Assembly (NCBI GenBank): GCA_024472245.1
Contig: JANBXD010000007.1
Coordinates: 1,054,001-1,118,000, forward strand
Reading direction: 5' to 3'
Source of the DNA: Beauveria sp. NWAFU-1
Lineage: Eukaryota > Ascomycota > Sordariomycetes > Hypocreales > Cordycipitaceae
Length of the DNA: 64,000 bases
Below the pieces are notes generated by a model. It was given only the letters and a program-made list of their open reading frames with translations, was not told the origin of the DNA and ran no database searches. The stretch's first letter is position 1. Every line of letters begins with the position of its first letter. Below, in pieces: positions 45,001 through 55,892 of the stretch. A program made the position numbers and the translations under genes.

Positions 45001-45594
45001 CTAAAGGGCTGCATCCAGCTCGGCGTGCGCCCCCGCATCATCAACACGGTCAACGCGGTGCCCGTCAACCACGTCGCGCGCGTCGTCGCCGCCGCCTCGC
45101 TCAACCCGCTTCCGCAGGGCGTGCACGTCGTGCACGTCACCGGCCACCCGCGCCTGCGCATGAACGAGTACCTGTCACTGCTCGAATACTACGGCTACAA
45201 GGTGCCCGAGGTGGACTACGCCGCGTGGAAGTCGGATCTGGAGCGGTACGTCACGGCCGGCGGCGCGGAAAAGGATCAGGAGCAGCACGCGCTCATGCCG
45301 CTGTACCACTTTTGTGTCGACGACCTGCCCGCCAACACGCGCGCGCCCGAGCTCGATGACCAGCACGCGATTCGCGTGCTCAAGGACGACGCGGACAACT
45401 GGACCGGTGTTGATGAGAGCTCCGGCTACGGCATTGGCAAGGATGAGGTCGGCAGGTACCTGCGCTATCTCGCCGAAGTCAAGTTTGTGGGCTGGCCCAC
45501 GGGCAAGGGCCGGCCGCTGCCGGAGCTGCAGCTCTCAGCGGCACAATTGGCTGCGGCGGGCGGTGTCGGTGGCCGTGGAGGTGCCGGAAAATAG
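42006..45594 (+). CDS. lys2: L-2-aminoadipate reductase (large subunit)
   Basis: Reduces alpha-aminoadipate to its semialdehyde in the fungal lysine pathway, using ATP and NADPH on an enzyme-bound thioester. Join 42006-42290 and 42349-45594 (1176 aa). Domain order: adenylation domain (LSFTSGTEGRPKGVLGRH, YRTGDLGKYL, GFRIELNDID), carrier domain with the phosphopantetheine serine in DFFDLGGHSLLAQQM (about Ser668), and terminal reductase with the Rossmann motif FLTGATGFLGAYL (about 757-769) and the YGQTK active site (about Tyr932/Lys936). The enzyme must be activated by a phosphopantetheinyl transferase (Lys5 type). The intron of 58 bp is phase 0. Length fits fungal Lys2. The 3' third is very GC-rich. 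Confidence 0.97.
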
Positions 45595-46080
45595 ACGTGA
45601 TTTATAAACCATTTCCTTGACAGTTACAGCATAGTAAATAGGATAGCAATGAGTGAACGGTTTAGTGAACGTTGGCGCAACTATCGGTGACATTGTCAAT
45701 ACCTTTGATGGCTCCTAGTCCAAATCTAGTCGGCCTTGGATATAGTGATTGCAAAATAGACTAGAAAATGGCTGTCTTTGAGGGAAATGAGCATTCGAAG
45801 AATACGTGGAGTCAGCAGATGCCATGTCAGTAGCATTAAAAGTCGTGTAAGTTGGTCGTTGGCGGGGGTGGGCCGACGTCACAGCTCTCATGAACGCGTC
45901 TCCCAAAAAGACGGCCGCGCCCCGAGAACTCGAACCCTTCATCGACCAGCGCAACAGCTCTGCTTCCAACACATCACTACCACCACCACCAACCCCCTCA
46001 AAAAAGCAATCTTCTCCCTAGAAATACTCGAACCTCTTTACTTGTAGTCGTCGTCCTCCTTCTTCCTCAAGCAGCCCATC
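45595..46080. other. intergenic lys2 to cnl2
   Basis: No gene seen. A GGGTTCGAGTTC-like B-box on the minus strand was checked and has no matching tRNA fold. Confidence 0.4.
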
Positions 46081-46794
46081 ATGGCCTCGTCTCCCTCAAC
46101 CGAGGCCGAGCTCCTCACCAGCTTCCTCCTCGACCCCGCGCGCCTACCCAACATTCTCTCGCCCGAGCAGTTCCGCGCGCTGTTCCCGCGCTCCGCCCGC
46201 GCCGCACCGTCCCTGCGCAGCCTGTACCTCGACCTCGCCACCCAGCGGGGCGTCGCCATTGACGCCGTCGCCGCCGCCATTGACATCGAGGCGCGGCGCG
46301 GGGGACAGGCCATACGACGCGAGGTAGCGAGGCAGCGTCGCGACGAGGTGGACTGGGAGGTGGATGGGGAAGTGGAAATGGACCGCGCCGTGAGTCCATC
46401 TTTTTTTTTTTTTTTTGGATCCTCGCTTCGTTCGCTCTTTTTTCTACTAGTTTTCATGGTGTTGTTGGGAAGAGAGAGAGAGAAGCATGTTGACAAAGGA
46501 TTATTGCTAATGCGAGGGGAGGAGTGGATATAGCTTTTTGCGGGCGACTCGGCGGCCAAAAAGGCCAAGCACACACTCAATAGTATTCTGCCGGAGCTCG
46601 ACGGCGCGGCCGGCGCGATCGAGGCCGAGATTGCCAAGCTCAGGCAGCAAGAGGCAGATCTCAAAGAGACCATTGGCCAAACGATTGCCGACCTGGGCGA
46701 CCTGCGCACCGGTAGCCTCACGAATCAACGCTTACCCGACGAGGTCCTCGACGGCTTGGAGAATCTACAGGAAATTTGCAATCGAAAGATATGA
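46081..46794 (+). CDS. cnl2: Cnl2/NKP2-family inner kinetochore protein
   Basis: Centromere protein of the constitutive centromere-associated network (fission yeast Cnl2, budding yeast Nkp2). Join 46081-46389 and 46534-46794 (189 aa). The N-terminal half resembles the family (EAELLTSFLLDPARLPNILSPEQFRALFP), followed by an Arg/Glu-rich helix. Exon 2 is a coiled-coil-like helix (LNSILPELDGAAGAIEAEIAKLRQQEADLKETI). The 144-bp intron contains a 16-base poly-T run; its acceptor GATATAG gives ...DRA-LFAGDSAAKKAKH. It lies 2.6 kb from the CENP-Q gene, whose product belongs to the same kinetochore assembly. Confidence 0.8.
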
Positions 46795-47196
46795 GCCGAC
46801 TGCAGCCAATCACGACGCATGACACGACAAAATGCATCACAAAGAGCGCGTAAATAACCCAAAATGACATGTATTGATTCCCTATCAGACATGGCCACAT
46901 AGCCAACCTAAAACGAGAGACAGGCTGGCGGCATAGATCTAACAAACAACGACTTGAACATCTCATTAAAAGCCCCCAGACACTGGCCCTCCGACCCAAA
47001 GAGCGACTCCATTCGAAAAGGAAAACATCAGTCGTCGTCATTGTCGGCCCCGAATTTTGATTGTCCCAAGAGAAAAGAATAATGTACCGAAAGAAATCAA
47101 GGAGCACGCTTCAGCTCCCCTTAAAACGATCAAAGCTGTATTATAGGATATCTCGCGAAAAGAAAGGGGAAAAGGACAAGAAAGTTGCATGTCCGA
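46795..47196. other. convergent 3' intergenic region
   Basis: Between cnl2 (+) and the next minus-strand gene. No gene seen. Confidence 0.45.
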
Positions 47197-48057
47197 TTAT
47201 TGCGCAGCACCAGGAGCGGGAGCGGCACCAGCACGACGCTGCTGAGGAGGCTGCATGCGGTTACCCATCATGGTGCGGCTAACCATGGAGACAATGAGCA
47301 TGAAAGCCCAGTTGGGAACGAGGCTGAAAGCCCACAGGACGTAGCCAACGGGGAGAGCAAGGCCGAGCTCGGCAATCTTGCCGTTGAAGGGGTGGAAATA
47401 AGAGTCGAGAAGCTCAAACGACTTCTTGCCGTTGGTGTGGAGAGTGACGAGGTCGTCAGCAGTGGTAGTGGTCATGTTGAGGCGTCTCTTGTAAATGTCA
47501 ATGGGGGCAGGCTCGGGGAGCATTTCAAAGGCCCAGATGGCGCCGACACCAGCGGACCACGAGTTGCACAGGACGCGCTCGTCCTCGCAGTTGACAATAG
47601 CCATGTGAGGAGCGTTGGGGGTGATGGAGAAGCGACCGGCGGTCTCGTTGAAGGCCTTTTCAACCTTTTCACATTGACCTGGAGAGTGGGTTAGTACGCA
47701 CAATAGTGACAGATCCGAAAGATGCATAGATTTCTTACCAAAGCAAGTCTTGTTGCGACCGGTGATGAGCACCCACCATTCCTCGGGAATCTCAGAGCCC
47801 GGCTTGACGGGGGCGTAGAGGGTGTCCTTCCAGTTCTCGAGGGTCAGGTGGGATATTTTGATCTCGCCAATTTTGGCCTCGGCGGCAGCGACAGGGCCAT
47901 CCTCGACGACGGGCGAGTCAGCGACATAGCCGGTGAACTTGCCGAGGAAGTTTTGGAACTGGGCCTTGTACTGGCCGAAAGGGCCGTCGGCAGCAGCGTC
48001 AGCGGCGAGTGCGGGAACAGCCGCGACGAGGGCGGCGGTAGCTAGAGAGAAACGCAT
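47197..48057 (-). CDS. ER/secretory-pathway membrane protein, thioredoxin-like fold suspected
   Basis: Join 47739-48057 and 47197-47678 (266 aa). The signal peptide is MRFSLATAALVAAVPALAADA. The lumenal part contains WWVLITGRNKTCFGQCEKVEKAF, followed by AIVNCEDERVLCNSWSAGVGAIW, a layout reminiscent of thioredoxin-like ER proteins, although no CxxC active site is present. One C-terminal membrane segment (LALPVGYVLWAFSLVPNWAFMLIVSMV) precedes a cytosolic Gln/Arg/Pro-rich tail. The intron of 60 bp has a canonical TACTAAC branch. A conserved fungal family by its look; I cannot assign a specific function. Confidence 0.7.
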   Translation of the reverse strand: MRFSLATAALVAAVPALAADAAADGPFGQYKAQFQNFLGKFTGYVADSPVVEDGPVAAAEAKIGEIKISHLTLENWKDTLYAPVKPGSEIPEEWWVLITGRNKTCFGKKSMHLSDLSLLCVLTHSPGQCEKVEKAFNETAGRFSITPNAPHMAIVNCEDERVLCNSWSAGVGAIWAFEMLPEPAPIDIYKRRLNMTTTTADDLVTLHTNGKKSFELLDSYFHPFNGKIAELGLALPVGYVLWAFSLVPNWAFMLIVSMVSRTMMGNRMQPPQQRRAGAAPAPGAAQ

Positions 48058-49431
48058 CGTGATGGTATATGTGTGTGTTGTGAAGCGAGAGGGGCGAGAG
48101 ATTCGTCGAGGCCAGAAAGTAGCTCGAAGACGCGGAGGGGAAGCAATGAAAGGGAGTAGTGAAGGAAAAGCTAGCAGATAGGAGAGAGCTATGCTGAAGT
48201 GAATTGATTCAAAAGAGGGGCATGAAGCGTAAGAGAGAAGCAACAAGGATTGCGCGAGAAATGCGACGGCTGGAGGAGGGGGAAAGATTCGTGATGGAAG
48301 ATGGAAGTTGGGGGAAAGTAGGGAAACAAAGGATGAGGCTAGTTGGCCAAGGTGGCCAATTTCGTAGGACCTCGAGGCCGGGGTGCGGCGCGGCGTTGGG
48401 GCGCGTCTTATTTCAGCTACACGAGGCTAGGAGACGGGGTACACGAGATGGCACCTAATTTAGGTGGAACAATAAGTACATACAAGGAGATCAAGACGTG
48501 GTTTTTTTTAATTTGGTTGGCCGTGAGTGTGGCTGCTGCGGGGAAGCTCCAGCTTGGTGCATCAGACTGTGGAAAAATGATGAATACTGACAACGGAAAT
48601 ATTTAGTTATCAAAAAAGTCAAACTAAAGAAAAGATCATCCACAAATTTTTTTCCATGTCTTGGAGAACTTTAACGCACGGTGGGCAGGGCAATAATTGT
48701 CGCGGGTGGTAATGGCCAGCTGGCTGAGAGGGGCTTCCAAACCTCTCGCAGTATAGCAAACTACGAAATGGCAAACTGAGCACTCTGATAAATAATTCTC
48801 TTGGTTCGAGTATCTATCTGTACTTTCATCGCATCATAATCCGAGATGCAGATTCAATTCCAACGCTGGGGTTTCACAGCTTCCGTCCCGGTGGGGCTCA
48901 CACATGTCTACCTAGCTACCTGGACGCCGGCTAGGATACCGACATTGGCACCTGAGCTCGGCAATGAGCGCAGCAACTCTATGTGTGATGCGAAGTGTCT
49001 CTAGGTCTGCGCGAATCAGCACTTGTATCTAACTGAAAAAAAATGGATAAATGACGTTACACATGAGAGAATTAATAGTCATGCCAGTTCCAAACTGTCT
49101 TTTTCTGGACTTGTTCCCATCAAATCGTGTGACAGCGCATGGGTGCATGACACTGTAAGGTTGAACCTTGACATCAACAGCTTGAGCCCGCTCTAACTAA
49201 AGAATAAAAGCTCATTAAATAGATCCAAGACTTCCCCTTGATACATGTATTAAATCTTTCATGTCGAAGAGATATGCATAGAAGAGGCGTGAGCATCGGT
49301 GTAAGTGTGCCTGGAACAGAGGGGTCCAGCACTTACAGTGGGGCGGCCGTCATAAACACGACCTCTTGACGACGGCCTCGCACGGTAAATATCCTCGCGA
49401 CACTGAAGCTTCATCACAGAAGCTTGATGCG
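48058..49431. other. divergent intergenic region
   Basis: Promoters of the ER protein gene (-) and the CENP-Q gene (+). Includes AT-rich, gene-free sequence at 48600-49260. Confidence 0.45.
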
Positions 49432-50965
49432 ATGGTATGCTGCTGCTCGGCCATGATCCCCCAACAATACCCACATACTGACATCCTCTAGTTTACCCCC
49501 GTGAACCCGCCAAATCGGAAGCGCCCACACCCCTCCAACGCGTCCAGCAACGCGTCCCGACGACCGCCGCCCGCCGCCGACGACGCCGCCCGGGCTACGA
49601 AGCGCAGCCGGCCCAGCAACGGCGGCACCTCGTCAAACGCAAGATCTTCCGCGGCCGCGCTGCTCCGGGGGCCAAACCCCAACGTCGCGCAGAACCGCAT
49701 CGGCGGCCAGGAAGCAGCAGCGTCGACAACGTCGCGGCCGTCGCTCCATGACGTGACGCCCTCGCAGATCCAAAACAAGCCGCCGCCTAGACGGCGCAGC
49801 GGCCAGGCAAAGACAGCGGGGAGAAGGACGACGCAGGCAGGAGGCAGGGCGGTAGCTACGCAACGAAGACAGCAGCAGCAGCAGCAGCAGGAGTCATCGC
49901 CAGATGAGCAGCCGCTTTCACGACCTCGCAGACAGATAGACGGGACACAAGACGAAGAAGTTGGGGACTCCGAGGCCGAAGACGACATTGATAACGACGA
50001 CGGACCGCCATCCCCGGAGAAACCCTATCCGCACGTCGCGCCCTTTACGCGGCGCGTGCGCCAATCCACCATTGAAACGAAATGGAGCCCTCTCGGCCGG
50101 GGTTCCCTCAAAGCGTTGTCCTCTATCCTGCAGCTCGCCCAGCGGCCCGTCCTCCAACGCCTCACCTCGTCCTCGTCCTCGACCTCCGCATCCGCATCCC
50201 GCCGCGCCGCGCCCACCGAAGCCGCGCTCCGGCTCATCACAAAGCGCGTTCTCGACAAGATTCGGGGCGTACCCGCGCGCGGCCTCGCGCCGCTGCCCTT
50301 TCCGCCCGCCTCGCTACCGACGCGTACGCAGCGCGGGCGCCCGCGCGGCGGGCGCGCCGAACAGGACGGCGGGCGTGAGACGGAGCTCAACTTTGAGAGC
50401 GTGCTCGACGCCAAGCAGACGCTGGAGCGGCAGCTGGATCCCGTGCTGCACGCGGTGGATCTGCTGGGCGCCGAGGCGCGCAGGCTGGAGGAGGAGCTGG
50501 AGCAGGACTATGAGAGGCTGAGGCTGCTCGAGGCGGAGGCGAGGACGCGCGCGCGGGAGAATAAAAATTTGTTGAAAAAGGCGCATGTGCTGGCGCCGCA
50601 AGGTGGAGGAGGAGGAGGAGGAAGTGGTGGTGGTGGTGAAAATGTGGAGGAAGGCGAGGGGAGCAAGACGTTTGCGAATACAGAGGGCGCGAGTGTGAAT
50701 CCATTCCAGGTGCGTTTTACACGAGATGATGGGTTCATTGTGGGAATTTTGTGTGTGCTGACATCTACAGAACATGGACGACGACGACGACGAGATGCGG
50801 GACATGGTGGCCGCACTCGGGGACCACGTCGATAAGATCCAGGCCAACGCCGCGCAGACGGCAGGCGTCGGCGACCAGATCCAGCGGACGCGGGCGGCGC
50901 TGCAGGCGGTGCTGGCCCGGAAGCTGGGCGCGCAGACGTACGAGCATGTTGTGCTCGGGCGCTGA
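49432..50965 (+). CDS. fta7: CENP-Q/Fta7-type kinetochore protein
   Basis: Inner kinetochore (COMA/CCAN) subunit. Join 49432-49434, 49492-50709, 50771-50965 (471 aa). The first exon is just ATG: GTATGC donor, TACTGAC branch, CTCTAG acceptor; the downstream frame otherwise begins only at a GTG and no in-frame upstream ATG was found. The N-terminal 180 residues are disordered, basic and AT-hook-like (RKRPHPS, RRRSGQAKTAGRR) with a Gln-7 run from a CAG repeat (about 49870). The C-terminal half has the CENP-Q helical core (KWSPLGRGSLKALSSILQLA, LERQLDPVLHAVDLLGAEARRLEEELE) and ends in a helix after a Gly-rich loop. A second intron (61 bp) is phase 0. Confidence 0.78.
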
Positions 50966-51760
50966 GCAAAACCAACAACCTACGCGTTTTGTCCTTCTCA
51001 TTACCTTTCTCTTGAGAGAGAATGTGGCCACGATATATATTAATCTTTTTTTCCGGGGTTTGTGGTGGACATTGATGCAGGGTTTTGAATCAGGCCGGCT
51101 GATTTCGTTTTCAATTTTCTTATTGTTACGGTTGTTCTCAAGAAACTGCATCGTAAAGGCGTTTTTGTCATGTCATGCTCTCCGTTTGGGAAGAATGGTG
51201 AGGGAAATGGTGTAAGTGGGTGGCTTTGAGATGGACAGGTGCACGTTGGTCGACGAGCAATAGCACAGAGATTTGATACCCTTAAAAGATTTACGTGTCT
51301 TTCGTTGAATTGAAACCAAGAGCCACGAGTGCATGTTGCCATTCGGAGGCTACTGGTGTGACATGATATCGCCAGGCAACCCTGGGACGGCAACGCCATT
51401 CGAGTCTACCCAGCGTTCTGACAAGTGAACTAACATATTTACAACGATCATATTTGTTCACACACTAGTCACGCTGTAACAGGGCTCACATAAACGTAGC
51501 GGGAGCTTAATAATGAACAAATTCAATAGTATACTCCGCTATATAACAATGGCATGGGTAGCCCCTCGCTAGACGGCCTTTTCAAGACTTCCGCATATCC
51601 AAAATTCAAAATCTAAATATATCGTGCCGGGGCCTCCATAATCGAGACAAATACGTAAGCCGGTAGATTTTTAAAATGCTATCGACACATGAATAGAAAG
51701 AAGGGAAAGATGACGAGTAATCAGGATGACTGATACTCGCAGCAATTGCTAGACATGAGC
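50966..51760. other. convergent 3' intergenic region
   Basis: Between the CENP-Q gene (+) and the Thr-rich protein gene (-). No gene seen. Confidence 0.45.
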
Positions 51761-53023
51761 TTAGCGGCGGAGGCGGGCAAAGCCAGAAGGACCGGGGGCA
51801 CCAGTGGCGGTGATGGAGGTGCTGTTGTTGGCGGGGTAGGGGACAACGGTGACGGTGGCCTCAACGGTAGTGGTACCATCAGTCTCGCAGGGGGTGGCCT
51901 CGGCCTCGTCGGGCTTGCTGCCGTTGTCAACGGGCTTGTTGTCACCAGGCTTGTTGTCAACCTTCTTGCTGCCACCAGGGGCAGCGGAAGCCTCGCAAGG
52001 AGCAGTCACGGTGACAGCAGGGGCAGTAACAGTGGTCTGGGCAACAGTGACGGTCACGGTGGCGGGAGCAGCTCCAGAGACGCACTTCTCGCCGTTGCCA
52101 TCGGCACCGCCGTTGCCGTTGGCAGGGCCGGTGGGGGTGGCCTTGGCGCGAGTGATGGTAACGGTCTTAGTCGAGGTCGAGGTGGCAGTGGTGGTGACAG
52201 TCGCATCGCTGGGCTTGGGACCGGCAGCAGGAGGGGTGATGGTAGACTTGATGGTGGTAGTGATGACAGTAGGCACAAGAGTCTTGTTGTCGCCGCTGCC
52301 CTTGGTCAGGGTAATGGTCTTGGTGGTAACGATGTCGGTGGTCTGGACAGGAACCTGAGTCTGGCTGGGGAGAACAGAGGAGTCGGACTTGTGCTGCGAA
52401 ATGATCTTCTCAGAGATGGTGCTGGCCTCGGAGACGGGGCAGACAATAGTCGTCAGATCAACAGTCTGGGTGACGGTCTTGATCTCGCGGTCGCTCTCAG
52501 GAACATTAGTCATCTCGGGCTTGCCAGCGGGGCAGTTGGTGACGGTGGAGGCACAGCTGGTGATGGTCGAGGTGCGAGTTTCCTTGACAGTCAGGGTGGT
52601 GAGAGGACCAACAGGGGTGGGCGAACCTGTGGCTGTGACATTGGCAATCGGGGCAGTCTGGCTGGGGAGAATAGACGAGGCCGACTTGTGCTGCGAAATG
52701 ATCTTCTCAGAGATGGTGCTGGCCTCGGAGACGGGGCAGACAATGGTCGTCAGATCAACGGTCTGAGTGACAGTCTTGGTCTCGCGGTCGGTCTCAGGAA
52801 TAGCAGTGATGCCGGGGCCAGCGGGGCAGTTGGTGACGGTGGAAGAACAGCTGATGATGGTCGAGGTACGGGTTTCCTTGACAGTCAGGGTGGTAAGAGG
52901 GCCCTGGGAGGAGGGTGCGGCTGTCGTAGTGCCATTGCCGCGAGGGAAGTGCAGGTGTCGGCCAGGGGTGAAGGCGGAGGCGAGAGCGGCGTAGGCGCCG
53001 ACGAGAGCAAAGGTGGACTTCAT
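51761..53023 (-). CDS. secreted Thr/Ser-rich repeat protein, probably cell-wall associated
   Basis: Intronless, 420 aa. The signal peptide is MKSTFALVGAYAALASAF. Two direct repeats of 99 residues follow, each with GPLTTLTVKETRTSTI, SC.STVTNCPAG, ETKTVTQTVDLTTIVCPVSEA and STISEKIISQHKS. Corresponding cysteines in each unit suggest one disulfide-bonded module per repeat. The C-terminal half is Thr/Val/Pro-rich (TVTVTVAQTTVTAPAVTVTAP), a likely O-glycosylated stalk. It ends FARLRR without a hydrophobic tail, so GPI anchoring is unlikely. Function unknown; adhesin-like wall proteins have this layout. The antisense strand also carries a long open frame, a by-product of GC-rich codon choice. Confidence 0.75.
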   Translation of the reverse strand: MKSTFALVGAYAALASAFTPGRHLHFPRGNGTTTAAPSSQGPLTTLTVKETRTSTIISCSSTVTNCPAGPGITAIPETDRETKTVTQTVDLTTIVCPVSEASTISEKIISQHKSASSILPSQTAPIANVTATGSPTPVGPLTTLTVKETRTSTITSCASTVTNCPAGKPEMTNVPESDREIKTVTQTVDLTTIVCPVSEASTISEKIISQHKSDSSVLPSQTQVPVQTTDIVTTKTITLTKGSGDNKTLVPTVITTTIKSTITPPAAGPKPSDATVTTTATSTSTKTVTITRAKATPTGPANGNGGADGNGEKCVSGAAPATVTVTVAQTTVTAPAVTVTAPCEASAAPGGSKKVDNKPGDNKPVDNGSKPDEAEATPCETDGTTTVEATVTVVPYPANNSTSITATGAPGPSGFARLRR

Positions 53024-55796
53024 TTTGAGTTACTTGGTAGAGAGCGTGTAAGAGACTGGCGAAGGCGTAAAGCTAATGGCCAATTTCGAAAGTCGAATCG
53101 AGTCGATGAAATCAGGAGGAAATAGATCAATCGTGGCAAAACCAGCAAGCTCACGGGAATGAAAGAATAAGAATCGGGCGTCGGTAGCGGTGTATCTAAG
53201 CTGATATCTTGGTAGTTGAGAGCAAGGGAGATGTGACTGTAGTTGGGACAGATCAACACCAGGTAAGTAGCAATGCCGGAGCGATTGAAGAAAAAGATGA
53301 ACAAGGAAAAAAGGAATGTAGTGAGCTCTTTGAAGGATGGTAAGAGAGAAAAAGCGAAGGGAGGGAGAAAAGGAGCGAGAAGGGATGGTTATGAGGATGA
53401 AGCGGCGCGCGGTGCGTGGCAGGCCTGCAAGACTGCAAGCCTACAAGCCAGTAACTGACTGATATTGGGAAGTCGAAAGCAAGGAGGGCAGGTGGGGTTG
53501 AATTGAAGTGGGTCGTGTGAGTGGAGAGGAGGGGGGGTCCAGGCACCGAGCACCCAAGATATCTCGGTGTGTTTGCCACGCCCCTAGCAGCTTGACGCAT
53601 CGTAAAGAAAGAGCTCAGCGTTATTCTCAGCTAATAAATACGAATACTGAGTACTTAGAATATGTAGTATCTAAAAGGACAAAGTCTGGTCTCAGCAAAG
53701 AGGCTGCGATGGTGGCTTTCTTGTCCACCGTCTGTGCCCGAGGCCCACGCTGTGCCAACCCGCTCAGGCTGTACTTCGTATGTACGCTCCCAGTTTTCAG
53801 AGGTCAAATGCTGTAATCAACCGCTGTAACCTGCCGTTGTGAGTTAGGTAGCCACCACACCTCTCTGAGTGCTTGGGTTGGTCGGCTTCTCTTCCCCTGT
53901 TATCCGACTTCCCTTGTAATATTCGTACACATGTGTTCCCCTTTTTGCTCACTCATCGTTGCTAATTCTCCCCTGCTCGCTTACGACTATCACCAATTCA
54001 CCATTATTACCGGGTTCCAGCACTGCCACTTCCATACAGATTACTCCTCACACGAATCTTTCGACTCTTCCTTGCTCTGTGGACCTGGCGCAGAATTCGA
54101 GACCCCAATCCCAGTTCACAGTTCCCGCTCCGTCTCCAGATCCTGGCTCCAGAGATGGGTTGAAGATAAAAAAAGCTGGTGCAGACAAATTTAGACAATT
54201 TTAGACACCTTCAAGCGTCGCACCGCCTCAATCAATAACATAATAATATAAGCGACGCCATTATTCGTATTATGATTTAATAACTCGGGCTATTGCCTCA
54301 CTTGCTTTGTTCGACCGCTCCCGCAGCAGTCCACTCGCCCACCATACTGGTACCCAAGATTCGCATCTCTGCTGCACCCTGCAATATTAATTCCACGCAA
54401 GCACTGCTGTGGCGTCGTTTCGACTAGATATGGATGGGTGGGCGCGGATGCCGACTTGATAAGTCTTGACGAGCAATTTTTTGTCCCTCCCGCTTGTCTT
54501 TGCTCAACCTCTTACTGGCTGCAACACCTGAAGCGGCAGCAAAAGCCTCGAGCGCGCCCAATAGCCCAAACTTTAAGGCGCTTGTTGGCAGCCCTTGCAC
54601 TCCCCTGTTATCGCTCTCTATCCGTACATATTACTCCTTTGTTCAGGCATCCCGCCTGCCCTCACAATCGCTTTCTTGCGCCTGCATTCATAATCAGTAT
54701 TATGCACGCCCAAGTTATGGCCCGTATACCTCTGCTCCGTTTGCTATCATTGCAGGATGCCTGTCAGCTGTCACGCTGAAGACTGCCAGCTGCCAGGCAT
54801 CAACATGCCCCGCACAGTTTGCCCTCTGCATCACCACATCTCACCTCACAACTTCTATACTTTTCTATCTCTTTCTCTGCCTTGGCTCTTCTTCGCCATC
54901 TCTCGCTCCCTCATCAGGCACGATAATTTGTTTCCGACGCATCTTGTTTCCCTGCTCAAATTCCATCCATCCCAACAATAACTCTTCCACCGCCTCGTCG
55001 CCCGCTCAGGGGCTCGCATGCAGGTACCGTCGTAACCTGAGACGAGTCGACAGCCAATCGTTCACCATGGCCGCCGCCATCCCGGGCCGCACAGCGACGG
55101 CCTTGCTTGTCTCGGCCTAGCGAGAGGCTCAAGGGACACCTGTTGCACGATCTACGCCACCGCCCCACGCCGCCAACTTGCTCAAAAAGCTCGAGAAACC
55201 CCCTTGAGCCCTTGCCCTGGCCCCTTTGTCAGGAACGCCTTTCGTTACCAACCCTTTTCATTCCTCCACGCGCTCGCCTTGGCGCCCCTCCACCAACCAC
55301 AACTCGTCCTGACTGTCCAACGCGTGCCCTGTGTGCCTGTCACGCTCCAGGCCAAGTGCCACCGCTTCCAAAAACTCTCATAGACAATGCCAACATTGTC
55401 CTGCGCGCTGCGTCGGCGCATTCCATTCTCATCTTGACAATGCGATGCGACTCAGATGCGCTACGCGTATATAACTATATGTATATCACTCGCATGCATA
55501 TACACTGCCATTGACTATTCGAGAACCCGATCCAACGCGATTTTGCTCTTGACACTGACCGGAATCCTACTGTCCGCCATTGGCAGTTCAAGCGCAGCAA
55601 AAGTTGACTCCAATTTTGCTGGGATGATGCTTTGCGTTCATTGGTCCGCGACGATTACTACCAGAATAGCTTTAACTTTGGCCAAAGCTGGGGCCGCCAG
55701 GAACAAACTCTATTGCAGCTGTGCCTGGCGAGCTTGCCGAAACAATGCCACAGGGCTCTGGGGGAGAAGTTTTGATCCTTTCAACAGATTGCATCT
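53024..55796. other. gene-poor region, part 1
   Basis: 2.8 kb. Contains the promoter of the Thr-rich gene. From about 53880 to 55450 the plus strand is notably C/T-rich with few purine tracts, resembling long fungal leaders. A CACCATGG at 55064-55071 starts a 17-codon frame ending at TAG 55118-55120, which could be an upstream ORF. No full gene could be supported on either strand. Confidence 0.4.
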
Positions 55797-55892
55797 CTGT
55801 TGACATCTGATGATACCTCTGATGGTATCTATGATGATATCTCCGATGACATCCGTGATCAAGTCTCTGATTATGTCTCTGATGGCATCTCT
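55797..55892. repeat. 12-bp tandem repeat, 8 units
   Basis: Units GATGATACCTCT, GATGGTATCTAT, GATGATATCTCC, GATGACATCCGT, GATCAAGTCTCT, GATTATGTCTCT, GATGGCATCTCT follow each other without gaps. In the plus frame they read as SDGI-like tetrapeptides, but that frame has no ATG. Confidence 0.8.

Noticed and set aside
45925..45945. B-box-like GGGTTCGAGTTC on the minus strand
   Set aside because: No A-box or cloverleaf upstream.
50314..50847. 177-codon minus-strand open frame
   Set aside because: Antisense of CENP-Q; arises from GC-rich codon usage.
51746..53125. 459-codon plus-strand open frame (Gly/Ser-rich)
   Set aside because: Antisense of the Thr-rich secreted protein; composition is the mirror of its codons and it has no ATG-proximal features or family.
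54494..55120. 208-codon plus-strand open frame
   Set aside because: Low-complexity Ser/Thr/Pro translation of pyrimidine-rich DNA; no ATG near its start and no domain.
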